A DNA stretch of 64,000 nucleotides from Streptomyces sp. JH34 (GTDB lineage: Bacteria; Actinomycetota; Actinomycetes; Streptomycetales; Streptomycetaceae). The stretch lies in NCBI RefSeq assembly GCF_029428875.1, contig NZ_JAJSOO010000001.1:3596001-3660000 (forward strand), in the 5' to 3' direction. Made by a program: the position numbers and the translations under genes. The notes under the pieces are model-generated. The model had not been told where the DNA came from and did not search any database. It was given only the letters and a program-made list of their open reading frames with translations. Positions 37,401-45,767 of the stretch are shown here, one piece after another (within the stretch, counting starts at the first letter, position 1; each line of letters opens with the position of its first letter).

Positions 37401-37520
37401 TCACGGCATGGGAATGAATGCCGCTGATTGGTCGAGCATGAAGGGGACACCCGGGCTCGTCGGATTCCAGCCCTGCGCCCGTGCCTCGCGGATGCTCGCG
37501 GCGGCCTGCTCGTCTCACGA
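37401..37520 (-). pseudogene. Possible toxin-gene remnant upstream of the immunity gene
   Basis: A minus-strand open segment ending TGA 37401-37403 encodes about 36 residues, including ASIREARAQGWNPTSPGV and PFMLDQSAAFIPMP. It is preceded in frame by a TGA near 37512. Its composition differs from random GC-shadow frames. Its end is 24 bp before the immunity gene start, the position where a toxin gene would end. There is no start or ribosome binding site, so at best this is a fragment. Confidence 0.35.
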
Positions 37521-37597
37521 CCGCTTCATAAGTACAGCCGATATGAAGCGGAGCGTGAGACTGTGCAGCGAAATCTGAGATCCTACAGGACGGTCCC

Positions 37598-39073
37598 TCA
37601 GGTCTGAGCCATGTCGACGAAGCGGGAGTAGTGGCCTTGGAACGCCACAGTGATCGTCGCCGTCGGGCCGTTGCGGTGCTTGGCCACGATCAGGTCCGCC
37701 TCACCCGCACGAGGTGACTCCTTCTCGTACGCGTCCTCGCGGTGCAGCAGGATGACCATGTCGGCGTCCTGCTCGATGGAGCCGGATTCACGCAGGTCGG
37801 AGACCATCGGCTTCTTGTCCGTGCGCTGTTCGGGCCCACGGTTCAGCTGGGAGAGCGCGATGACCGGCAGCTCCAGCTCCTTGGCGAGGAGCTTGAGGTT
37901 TCGTGACATGTCCGATACCTCCTGCTGACGGCTCTCGGCCCGCTTGGCTCCGCCGGACTGCATCAGCTGCAGGTAGTCGATGACCACGAGCTTGAGCTCG
38001 TTGCGCTGCTTGAGGCGGCGGCACTTCGCCCGGATCTCCATCATGGACAGGTTCGGCGAGTCATCGATGTAGAGCGGAGCAGCTGACACATCCGGCATCC
38101 GCCTGGCCAGTCTCGTCCAGTCCTCATCGGTCATGGTGCCGGAACGCATGTGGTGGAGGGCTACACGGGCCTCGGCCGACAGGAGGCGCATCGCGATCTC
38201 GTTCCGCCCCATTTCCAGGGAGAAGATCACGCTGGGCAGATTGCCCTTGATGGAGCAGGCGCGGGCGAAGTCCAGGGCCAGCGTGGACTTACCCATGGCA
38301 GGGCGGGCCGCGATGACGATCATCTGGCCCGGATGCAGGCCGTTCGTCAGGGCGTCGAGGTCGGTGAACCCGGTCGGTACACCGGTCATCTCGCCGCTGC
38401 GGGAGCCGATGGCCTCGATCTCGTCGAGAGCCCCCTCCATGATGTCGCCGAGCGGCAGGTAATCCTCGCTGGTGCGCTGCTCCGTGACGGCGTAGATCTC
38501 GGCCTGCGCCGAGTTGACGATCTCGTCGACATCGCCGTCGGCCGCGTATCCCATCTGCGTGATCTTCGTACCGGCCTCGACGAGGCGCCGGAGCACCGCC
38601 CGCTCGTGGACGATCTCCGCGTAGTACGACGCGTTGGCCGCGGTCGGCACCGACTGGACCAGGGTGTGCAGATACGGCGCTCCACCCACCTTGGTGATCT
38701 CGCCACGCTTGACCAGCTCGGCCGCCACCGTGATCGGGTCGGCCGGCTCCCCCTTGGCGTAGAGGTCGAGGATCGCCGTGAACACGGTCTCGTGGGCGGG
38801 ACGATAGAAGTCGTGGCCCTTGATGATCTCCACGACGTCGGCGATGGCGTCCTTGGAGAGCAGCATGCCGCCGAGCACCGATTGCTCCGCGTCGAGATCC
38901 TGCGGAGGCACCCGCTCGAAGCCGGACGAGCCACCGTCCCAGCCGCTTTCCCGGCCACGCTCGTGCTGCTCTTCGCGTCCCTTGCCCTCTCCGCGGCGCT
39001 GACGGGAAACGGGCAGACGGTCGCTGGGACCGACATCGGCCCAGGGGTCGTCCAAAGGCTCGGGAATGCTCAC
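37598..39073 (-). CDS. dnaB: Replicative DNA helicase DnaB
   Basis: A 491-residue hexameric replicative helicase. After a poorly conserved 50-residue N-terminus comes the helicase N-domain (PPQDLDAEQSVLGGMLLS onward). The RecA-like motor then carries Walker A ARPAMGKST near residue 257, Walker B LKLVVIDYLQLM, and the conserved LSQLNRGPEQR and LRESGSIEQDADMV segments. No intein interrupts it. The start codon is GTG at 39073. It acts at the fork after loading at oriC by DnaA. DnaA-box-like sequences lie about 180-270 bp upstream. Confidence 0.97.
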   Translation of the reverse strand: MSIPEPLDDPWADVGPSDRLPVSRQRRGEGKGREEQHERGRESGWDGGSSGFERVPPQDLDAEQSVLGGMLLSKDAIADVVEIIKGHDFYRPAHETVFTAILDLYAKGEPADPITVAAELVKRGEITKVGGAPYLHTLVQSVPTAANASYYAEIVHERAVLRRLVEAGTKITQMGYAADGDVDEIVNSAQAEIYAVTEQRTSEDYLPLGDIMEGALDEIEAIGSRSGEMTGVPTGFTDLDALTNGLHPGQMIVIAARPAMGKSTLALDFARACSIKGNLPSVIFSLEMGRNEIAMRLLSAEARVALHHMRSGTMTDEDWTRLARRMPDVSAAPLYIDDSPNLSMMEIRAKCRRLKQRNELKLVVIDYLQLMQSGGAKRAESRQQEVSDMSRNLKLLAKELELPVIALSQLNRGPEQRTDKKPMVSDLRESGSIEQDADMVILLHREDAYEKESPRAGEADLIVAKHRNGPTATITVAFQGHYSRFVDMAQT

Positions 39074-39531
39074 CGGGCCACCTCCTCCCGTCCGCTTCGC
39101 GGACCTAGCCGTGCCACTCTTTCTTACGGCACGGCACCGACAAACAAGACGCCCGACTCCGGTTCCGGCGCGTCAAGTTCTGCGGTCTTCCGAGCCGGAA
39201 CGGAGTGCGGGCGCCGCTCCACGGTAGGCCGGTCCGCACCGTCAGCCAATCTGGTTATCCACAGGGCATGTGGACGACGGACCAGATGCTGTGGAGAACC
39301 CCTCGGATCCTGTGCACGGACCGGGGGACAGCACTGTGGACAAACTCATAGGGCTCGACGAAAGATGCACCTGACCTGCACTTTCTCAATCCACCGACTG
39401 TGGGGGAGAAAAACTTTTACCCTACGGCCAAGATCATCGGAATCACTCTGCCGCCGAACCCGCAAACGCCGCCAGAGTAAGACTCCCAGGCCGATTGCGT
39501 CTCTTACCTGTGGAAGATTAGATTGGCCCCC
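39074..39531. other. dnaB-MATE divergent region with DnaA-box-like sites
   Basis: A 458-bp non-coding stretch, AT-richer in its right half. It contains TTATCCACA at 39255-39263 (exact), the reverse complement of TTCTCCACA at 39290-39298 (one change), and the reverse complement of TTGTCCACA at 39335-39343 (exact). These are spaced 35 and 45 bp apart. Promoters of dnaB (minus) and of the MATE gene (plus) must also lie here. No gene is seen. Confidence 0.65.
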
Positions 39532-40869
39532 ATGACCCAGGTCCCAACGGATCAGCCACCCTCTCGTCGCCGACACGACCGCGAGATCATCGCTCTCGCC
39601 GTGCCGGCCTTCGGCGCGCTGGTCGCCGAGCCTCTCTTCGTCATGGTCGACAGCGCCATCGTCGGTCACCTCGGCACGCCCCAACTGGCCGGCCTGGCAG
39701 TAGCGGCGGCCCTGCTGACAACCGCGGTCAGCATTTTCGTCTTCCTGGCCTACGCCACCACAGCCGCGGTCGCTCGCCAGGTTGGAGCAGGAGATCTGGT
39801 CTCCGCCATTCGTCAGGGAATGGACGGGATCTGGCTGGCTCTACTGATCGGCGCCGCTGTCGTCGCCATCGCACTGCCTCTGGCGCCGTGGCTGGTCGAC
39901 ATCTTTGGGGCGTCCGACACCGCGACCCCTTACGCGACCACATATCTGCGCATCTCCAGCCTCGGTATTCCAGCGATGCTCGTGGTGCTCGCAGCAACGG
40001 GAGTGCTCCGCGGACTTCAGGACACCCGGACGCCGCTCTACGTCGCGATCGGTGGATTCGCGGCCAACGGAGCCCTTAATGCCGGACTCGTCTATGGCGC
40101 CGGGCTGGGCATCGCAGGCTCCGCGTGGGGCACCGTCATCGCCCAGGTGGGCATGGCGCTCGCTTACCTGATCGTCGTGGTTCGTGGGGCCCGGCGGCAC
40201 GGGGCTTCACTGCGCCCGGACGCTGCGGGGATCCGGGCCTGCGCCCAAGCCGGCGTACCTCTGCTGATCCGCACGCTCTCTCTGAGAGCAGTTCTGATGA
40301 TCGCCACCGCCGTCGCCGCCCGCCTCGGCGACACCGATATCGCCGCCCATCAGATCATCCTGTCGCTCTGGAGCCTCATGGCCTTTGCGCTCGACGCGAT
40401 TGCCATCGCGGGGCAGGCCATCATCGGTCGCTATCTGGGTGCGAACGACCCCAAGGGAGCCCGAGAGGCATGCCGCCGAATGGTTCAGTGGGGGCTCGCC
40501 TCAGGGGCCGTCCTGGGGGCAGTGATTTTGCTCGCCAGGCCGCTCGTCGTCCCACTGTTCACCAGTGACGCATCGGTACAGGACACTCTCCTGCCCGCGC
40601 TCCTGGTCGTAGCGCTTTCACAGCCGATCTCCGGCGTGGTCTTCGTGCTCGATGGAGTGCTGATGGGAGCCGGAGACGGCCGCTATCTCGCCTGGGCCAT
40701 GGTGCTGACTCTGGCCGTCTTTGCCCCGGTCGCTCTCATCGTCCCCAGCCTTGGTGGAGGTCTCACCGCGCTCTGGGGGGCGATGACGCTCATGATGACC
40801 GTCCGATTGCTGACCTTGTGGATGCGCACCCGATCCGGACGTTGGGTCGTCACCGGAGCCACACGGTGA
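39532..40869 (+). CDS. MATE-family efflux transporter, DinF-type
   Basis: A 445-residue multidrug/toxin exporter with 12 transmembrane helices in two related halves. Landmarks are REIIALAVPAFGALVAEPLFV, SAIVGHLGTPQLAGLAVA, QDTRTPLYVAIGG and AGVPLLIRTLSLRAV. DinF-like proteins of this group use a Na or H gradient. ATG at 39532 has no ribosome binding site; the short distance to AAGATTAGATT suggests a possibly leaderless mRNA (inference). It is divergent from dnaB and converges with rplI, with a parS palindrome and a terminator between. Confidence 0.92.
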   Translation: MTQVPTDQPPSRRRHDREIIALAVPAFGALVAEPLFVMVDSAIVGHLGTPQLAGLAVAAALLTTAVSIFVFLAYATTAAVARQVGAGDLVSAIRQGMDGIWLALLIGAAVVAIALPLAPWLVDIFGASDTATPYATTYLRISSLGIPAMLVVLAATGVLRGLQDTRTPLYVAIGGFAANGALNAGLVYGAGLGIAGSAWGTVIAQVGMALAYLIVVVRGARRHGASLRPDAAGIRACAQAGVPLLIRTLSLRAVLMIATAVAARLGDTDIAAHQIILSLWSLMAFALDAIAIAGQAIIGRYLGANDPKGAREACRRMVQWGLASGAVLGAVILLARPLVVPLFTSDASVQDTLLPALLVVALSQPISGVVFVLDGVLMGAGDGRYLAWAMVLTLAVFAPVALIVPSLGGGLTALWGAMTLMMTVRLLTLWMRTRSGRWVVTGATR

Positions 40870-40902
40870 ATTCCTTGGCGGAGCCGCGACCGGACCTTCG
40901 TC

Positions 40903-40916
40903 GTTTCACGTGAAAC
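40903..40916. other. parS site in a 30-bp palindrome
   Basis: Exact GTTTCACGTGAAAC, central part of the perfect palindrome 40895-40924 (CCTTCGTC arms). It lies between the convergent MATE gene and rplI and directly abuts a strong hairpin at 40921-40948. Confidence 0.93.
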
Positions 40917-40920
40917 GACG

Positions 40921-40948
40921 AAGGGCCGCACCCGTGGGTGCGGCCCTT
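40921..40948. terminator. Bidirectional terminator between MATE gene and rplI
   Basis: AAGGGCCGCACCC and GGGTGCGGCCCTT form a perfect 13-bp stem around GT. It sits between convergent genes. The upstream arm overlaps the end of the parS palindrome. Confidence 0.85.
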
Positions 40949-40973
40949 CACCTAACTCTGCTGTGCTGTGCCC

Positions 40974-41420
40974 TTAGGCAGCAACGACCTCGATACCGAG
41001 CTTCGCGGCAACCTCGGGGTGCAGACGGACGGACACCTGGTGTCCGCCCAGCGTCTTGATCGGCGAGCCGAGCTCGACGCGACGCTTGTCGACGTCCGGA
41101 CCACCGGCAGACTTGATCGCCGAGGCGATGTCAGCCGGGGTGACGGAGCCGAAGAGGCGGCCGGCGTCGCCGGAGCGAACAGCCAGACGGACCTTCACGG
41201 CCTCGAGCTTGGCCTTGATCTCATTGGCCTGCTCGATCGTCGCGATCTCGTGGATCTTGCGGGCGCGGCGGATCTGCGCCACGTCCTTCTCGCCACCCTT
41301 GGTCCAGCGAATGGCGAAGCCACGCGGAACCAGGTAGTTACGGGCGTACCCGTCCTTGACGTCCACGACGTCGCCGGCGGCACCGAGGCCAGTGACCTCG
41401 TGGGTGAGGATGATCTTCAT
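40974..41420 (-). CDS. rplI: 50S ribosomal protein L9
   Basis: A 148-residue L9. The N-terminal domain is the classic [19 protein letters not shown] with the loop [14 protein letters not shown] long connecting helix and the C-terminal domain ([13 protein letters not shown], ending LGIEVVAA) follow. It is the last gene of the rpsF-ssb-rpsR-rplI operon; 18 bp separate it from rpsR. Confidence 0.98.
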   Translation of the reverse strand: MKIILTHEVTGLGAAGDVVDVKDGYARNYLVPRGFAIRWTKGGEKDVAQIRRARKIHEIATIEQANEIKAKLEAVKVRLAVRSGDAGRLFGSVTPADIASAIKSAGGPDVDKRRVELGSPIKTLGGHQVSVRLHPEVAAKLGIEVVAA

Positions 41421-41438
41421 GATTCGGTCACCCTTCCC

Positions 41439-41675
41439 TTATCGCGCGGTGGACGTGTAGGGCAGCAGCGCCATCTCACGGCTGTTCTTGACTGCCGTGG
41501 CGACGTCACGCTGGTGCTGCGTGCAGTTGCCGGTGACGCGGCGGGCACGGATCTTGCCACGGTCGGAAATGAACTTCCGCAGCATGTTCGTGTCCTTGTA
41601 GTCCACGTACTGGGTCTTGTCCTTGCAGAACGCGCAGACCTTCTTCTTAGGCTTGCGCACAGGCGGCTTCGCCAT
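41439..41675 (-). CDS. rpsR: 30S ribosomal protein S18, zinc-ribbon (C+) type
   Basis: A 78-residue S18. CAFCKDK near the N-terminus and the later GNCTQHQR carry the cysteines of the zinc-binding (C+) form. Streptomyces usually has a second, zinc-free paralogue elsewhere. The core [19 protein letters not shown] is typical. It lies 43 bp after ssb in the operon. Confidence 0.98.
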   Translation of the reverse strand: MAKPPVRKPKKKVCAFCKDKTQYVDYKDTNMLRKFISDRGKIRARRVTGNCTQHQRDVATAVKNSREMALLPYTSTAR

Positions 41676-41718
41676 TGTGTTTCTCCTGTGTGATCAAGAA
41701 GTGGGGGTACGAGCAGCC

Positions 41719-42336
41719 CTAGAAGGGAGGCTCGTCCGAGTAGCCGCCGCCGGACCCACCGGAGCCGCCGGAGCTTCCGCCCCAGCCGCCCCCGCCGCCC
41801 TGCTGGCCCCCGCCCTGCTGGCCGCCGGACGGAGCATTGGTGGCCCACGGGTCGTCGGCGGGAGCACCGCCGCCGCCCTGCTGGCCACCGCCACCGGGAC
41901 CGCCGCCCCAGTTGCCGCCGCCCTGCTGGCCGCCGCCGTATCCACCCTGGCCGCCGCCCTGGCCACCTCGACCCGTGGTCTTGGTGACCTTGGCCGTGGC
42001 GTTCTTCAGGCTGGGGCCGACTTCCTCGACGTCCAGCTCGTAGACCGTGCGCTTGACGCCCTCACGGTCCTCGTAGGACCGCTGCTTCAGCCGGCCCTGC
42101 ACGACGACGCGCATGCCTCGCTGGAGCGACTCCGCGACGTTCTCCGCCGCCTGACGCCAGACCGAGCAGGTGAGGAACAGGCCTTCGCCGTCCTTCCACT
42201 CATTGGTCTGCCGGTCGAAGATGCGGGGAGTGGACGCGACACGGAACTTCGCGACCGCCGCACCGGACGGGGTGAAGCGCAGCTCGGGGTCGTCGACGAG
42301 ATTGCCGACGACCGTGATGACGGTCTCGCCTGCCAT
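41719..42336 (-). CDS. ssb: Single-stranded DNA-binding protein SsbA
   Basis: A 205-residue SSB. The OB fold spans about residues 1-110 ([41 protein letters not shown]). A long Gly/Gln-rich linker with many GGQQGG units follows, ending in the acidic tip DEPPF that recruits partner proteins. It is placed between rpsF and rpsR as in most bacteria. Length and acidic tip identify the essential SsbA rather than a competence paralogue. Confidence 0.97.
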   Translation of the reverse strand: MAGETVITVVGNLVDDPELRFTPSGAAVAKFRVASTPRIFDRQTNEWKDGEGLFLTCSVWRQAAENVAESLQRGMRVVVQGRLKQRSYEDREGVKRTVYELDVEEVGPSLKNATAKVTKTTGRGGQGGGQGGYGGGQQGGGNWGGGPGGGGQQGGGGAPADDPWATNAPSGGQQGGGQQGGGGGWGGSSGGSGGSGGGYSDEPPF

Positions 42337-42407
42337 GGGTGAACCTCTCGGCGGGGATTGCTTCTGGCTGCTTGCTACTCGAACCCGATGACCGCTGAGC
42401 TAGATGC

Positions 42408-42698
42408 TCAGTGGGTCTCGGGACGGAGGACCTTGGTCCGGAGGACCGACTCGTTCAGGTTCATCTGTCGGTCGAGCTCCTTGACGACCGCAGGCTCGGC
42501 CTGCAGGTCGATGACCGAGTAGATGCCCTCAGGCTTCTTCTTGATCTCGTAAGAGAGACGACGACGGCCCCAGGTGTCGACCTTCTCAACCTTTCCGTTG
42601 CCCTCACGGACGACGGAGAGGAAGTTCTCGATCAGCGGGGAGACTGCGCGCTCCTCGAGATCGGGGTCGAGGATGACCATCACCTCGTAGTGACGCAT
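42408..42698 (-). CDS. rpsF: 30S ribosomal protein S6
   Basis: A 96-residue S6, first gene of the rpsF-ssb-rpsR-rplI operon. [34 protein letters not shown] and the C-terminal [12 protein letters not shown] are the family's usual segments. ATG 42698 has AGGAGGTGGG 8-9 bases upstream. S6 binds S18 in the platform of the small subunit. A small hairpin in the mRNA leader (42727-42745) may mediate regulation. Confidence 0.98.
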
Positions 42699-42726
42699 GT
42701 GGAACCCACCTCCTTTGGACTCAGCG

Positions 42727-42745
42727 GCCACGGTCGTTCCGTGGC
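42727..42745 (-). promoter_or_regulatory. Hairpin in the rpsF leader
   Basis: GCCACGG-AACGA-CCGTGGC on the mRNA strand, a 7-bp stem and 5-base loop 29-47 bases upstream of the rpsF start codon, just before its ribosome binding site. In many bacteria S6:S18 binds an rpsF-leader hairpin with conserved CCG bases. This hairpin could be a short version, but the match is not proven. Confidence 0.45.
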
Positions 42746-42984
42746 AGGAGGGTCGTGATGCGTGAAGCAACAGTGTCTCCGAGTAAAACAGCCACCACTG
42801 ACAACGCCCGTCTCTGAGATTCGAGGGGGCCGCAGCGCTGGCTCTAGGCAGACACCGGTGCAGACCGTACAGAGTACCCGCAGACCGGCTTCCGGTTGAA
42901 ATCCGGTGTTCAGGGCGCACAATCAAGACAGATGCGGTGTGAGAGGCGCTACATTGCACCGCCCTTCCCGCCCGGAGGTGCTCC

Positions 42985-43338
42985 ATGGCACAGACAGTCC
43001 GTCCCGCCGGAAGCCGAACCGCTGCCCGCTCGTCCAGGGCCCGTCCGGCCACGGGATCTCTCTTCGCAACGGACGGCAAGCCGCATCCGCTGCAGGAAAC
43101 GCTGATGGTCGTGACCGGCGTCCTGGGCGTCCTCGCGTTCGTCACGGCGATGTTCCACAGCCTGCACCTGATCAGCTCGTGGGCCGGTCTGATCGGCATC
43201 CTGACCGGCGCATACGGGCAGTACATCTCCAGGACCACCTGGGAGCGGTTCGCTCTGATCCTGGGGCTCGGCTCGTCCGCCGTCGGCTTCTATCTGGGCA
43301 TGGCGCACGGCGGCCTCTTCGGTGGCGTCGTCACCTGA
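42985..43338 (+). CDS. Hypothetical three-TM membrane protein
   Basis: A 117-residue protein. A basic, disordered N-terminus (residues 1-35) precedes three hydrophobic helices (about 40-62, 66-85, 90-110) with the phrase [26 protein letters not shown] 7 bases upstream supports ATG 42985. It is conserved in position next to rpsF in Streptomyces, and its function is unknown. Divergent from the ribosomal operon. Confidence 0.85.
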
Positions 43339-43521
43339 CCGGCACAGCCGCAACAGACGAGGTCGACCGTCCCACGCAGTGCACAGCCGGGCGGTCCCGA
43401 GCAGGTGGTGTCCGGTCCGGCCCCTACGGGCCAGACCGGGCGCCCTTCGGTCACAGTAGGCTTCGGCGCGAGAGCCGGAGCCCCTGACCGATGGGGACAC
43501 ACCTGCCGAGGAGCGCCCCGC

Positions 43522-44640
43522 ATGAGCCTGACCCTGAGGACCATCAGCCGAGAACAGCATCTGGCGTACATCCAGAGTCTGCCCTCGGCCAGTCACTGCC
43601 AGGTCCCGGCGTGGGCTGACGTGAAGACCGAATGGCGCTCGGAGAACCTGGGATGGTTCGACAAGAACGGCGAGATGGTGGGCGCCGGGCTGGTGCTGTA
43701 CCGCCAGTTGCCCAAGATCAAGCGCTATCTCGCGTACCTCCCGGAGGGGCCGGTCATCAACTGGTACGCCCCCAACCTGGACGAGTGGCTCCAGCCGATG
43801 CTCGCCCATCTGAAGCAGCAGGGTGCCTTCTCGGTGAAGATGGGCCCCCCTGTGGTCATCCGCCGCTGGGATTCGGCCGCCATCAAGTCGGGAATCCAGG
43901 ATCCCGATGTGAAGCGGTTGCGTGACGTCGAAGCCAGTCACATCGAGCCGCGCGCCTTCGAGGTCTCGGACCGGCTGAGGAAGATGGGCTGGCAGCAGGG
44001 CGAGGACGGCGGTGCCGGCTTCGGCGACGTGCAGCCCCGTTACGTGTTCCAGGTGCCTCTGGCCAACCGCTCCCTCGAGGACGTGCTCAAGGGCTTCAAC
44101 CAGCTCTGGCGGCGCAACATCAAGAAGGCCGACAAGGCCGGCGTCGAGGTGGTCCAGGGCGGCTACGAGGACCTCGCCGAATGGCAGCGGCTGTACGAGA
44201 TCACCGCCGTGCGCGACCACTTCCGGCCGCGCCCGCTCTCGTACTTCCAGCGCATGTGGTCGGTACTCAACTCCGAGGACCCCAACCGGATGCGGCTGTA
44301 CTTCGCGCGGCACAACGGCGTGAACCTGTCGGCCGCCACGATGCTCGTCGTCGGCGGGCACGTCTGGTACTCCTACGGCGCCTCGGACAACATCGGGCGC
44401 GAGGTCCGTCCCTCCAACGCCATGCAGTGGCGGATGCTCCGCGACTCGTACGCGATGGGCGCGACCGTCTACGACCTGCGTGGCATCAGCGACTCGCTGG
44501 ACGAGACCGACCACCTCTTCGGGCTGATCCAGTTCAAGGTCGGCACCGGCGGCGAAGCCGTCGAGTACGTCGGTGAATGGGACTTCCCCCTCAACAAGCT
44601 GCTGCACAAGGCACTGGATATGTACATGTCCCGTCGTTGA
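43522..44640 (+). CDS. FemAB/FemX-family aminoacyl or peptidyl transferase
   Basis: A 372-residue protein of the FemABX group. These enzymes use aminoacyl-tRNA to add amino acids to the side chain of the peptidoglycan precursor. Landmarks are LPSASHCQVPAWADVK, YLPEGPVINW, GWQQGEDGGAGFGDVQPRYVFQ, LWRRNIKKADKAGVEV and SNAMQWRMLRDSYAMGATVYDLRGI. Streptomyces has several such proteins; one adds the interpeptide glycine (FemX). Whether this is that enzyme cannot be told from sequence. GAGGAG before ATG 43522 supports the start. The next gene, 79 bp downstream, is alanine-racemase-like. Confidence 0.92.
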   Translation: MSLTLRTISREQHLAYIQSLPSASHCQVPAWADVKTEWRSENLGWFDKNGEMVGAGLVLYRQLPKIKRYLAYLPEGPVINWYAPNLDEWLQPMLAHLKQQGAFSVKMGPPVVIRRWDSAAIKSGIQDPDVKRLRDVEASHIEPRAFEVSDRLRKMGWQQGEDGGAGFGDVQPRYVFQVPLANRSLEDVLKGFNQLWRRNIKKADKAGVEVVQGGYEDLAEWQRLYEITAVRDHFRPRPLSYFQRMWSVLNSEDPNRMRLYFARHNGVNLSAATMLVVGGHVWYSYGASDNIGREVRPSNAMQWRMLRDSYAMGATVYDLRGISDSLDETDHLFGLIQFKVGTGGEAVEYVGEWDFPLNKLLHKALDMYMSRR

Positions 44641-44719
44641 CCGCACCGCGAACCCCCGTCCATCAGTTCCTCTTCTCTCTCACTTACACCGCAGCCACCA
44701 GAAAGGTTCCGGGCCGGCC

Positions 44720-45751
44720 ATGGCGCTCTCCCTCTACGTCGACACCGCGCGCTGGCGGGCGCACCAGAAGTCCGTGCTGGACCAGTTCCCCGGGCTCGTT
44801 CCCGTCTGCAAGGGCAACGGATACGGCTTCGGACACGAGCGGCTGGCCGACGAGGCGATCCGTTTCGGATCCGACACGCTGGCCGTCGGGACCACGTACG
44901 AGGCCGCCCGCGTCAAGGACTGGTTCAGCGGCGACCTGCTGGTGCTCACGCCCTTCCGCCGGGGCGAGGAGCCGGTACCTCTGCCCGACCGCGTCATCCG
45001 GTCCGTCTCGTCGGTCGACGGTGTGCACGCCCTGGTGGGCGCGCGAGTGGTCATCGAGTGCATGAGCTCGATGAAGCGCCACGGGGTGAAGGAGGAGGAG
45101 CTCGGCCGGCTGCACGCAGCCATCGAGGACGTACGCCTCGAAGGGTTCGCGCTGCACCTGCCGCTCGACCGCACGGACGGCTCGGACGCGGTCGAGGAGG
45201 TCATCGCCTGGATGGACCGGCTGCGTGCCGCCCGGCTGCCCCTGCACACGATGTTCGTCAGCCACCTGCGGGCCGAGGAACTGGCACGGCTGCAGCAGCA
45301 GTTCCCGCAGACCCGCTTCCGCGCGCGCATCGGCACGCGGCTCTGGCTCGGCGACCACGAGGCGACCGAGTACCGCGGCGCGGTCCTCGACGTCACCCGC
45401 GTCGTCAAGGGGGACCGTTTCGGCTACCGCCAGCAGAAGGCGGCGTCCGACGGCTGGCTGGTGGTCGTCGCCGGGGGGACCTCCCACGGTGTCGGTCTGG
45501 AGGCCCCGAAGGCCCTCCACGGCGTGATGCCGCGCGCCAAGGGCGTGGCACGCGCCGGGCTGGCCACGGTCAACCGCAACCTGTCGCCGTTCGTCTGGGC
45601 GGGCAAGCAGCGCTGGTTCGCCGAGCCGCCGCACATGCAGGTGTCGATCCTCTTCGTGCCCTCGGACGCCCAGGAGCCCAAGGTGGGCGACGAACTGGTG
45701 GCCCACCTGCGCCACACCACCACCCAGTTCGACAGGCTCGTGGACCGATAG
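44720..45751 (+). CDS. Alanine racemase-like PLP protein
   Basis: A 343-residue protein of the alanine-racemase fold. The PLP lysine is Lys31 in VPVCKGNGYGFGHE. RFGYRQQKA is in the position of the catalytic-tyrosine segment, and the C-terminal beta domain ends VGDELVAHLRHTTTQFD. It is shorter than typical Alr (about 370-390) and lacks the usual RVSMDQ block, so activity as a true Alr is doubtful. It is conserved directly after the FemAB-like gene, suggesting a joint envelope role (inference). Its gene converges with the GT87 gene, 16 bp apart. Confidence 0.85.
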   Translation: MALSLYVDTARWRAHQKSVLDQFPGLVPVCKGNGYGFGHERLADEAIRFGSDTLAVGTTYEAARVKDWFSGDLLVLTPFRRGEEPVPLPDRVIRSVSSVDGVHALVGARVVIECMSSMKRHGVKEEELGRLHAAIEDVRLEGFALHLPLDRTDGSDAVEEVIAWMDRLRAARLPLHTMFVSHLRAEELARLQQQFPQTRFRARIGTRLWLGDHEATEYRGAVLDVTRVVKGDRFGYRQQKAASDGWLVVVAGGTSHGVGLEAPKALHGVMPRAKGVARAGLATVNRNLSPFVWAGKQRWFAEPPHMQVSILFVPSDAQEPKVGDELVAHLRHTTTQFDRLVDR

Positions 45752-45767
45752 ACGGAGCCGGCTTCTC

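Noticed and set aside
41740..41970. GGC/GCC-rich tandem repeat region as a non-coding repeat
   Set aside because: It is the in-frame Gly/Gln linker of SSB, ending in the expected acidic tip.
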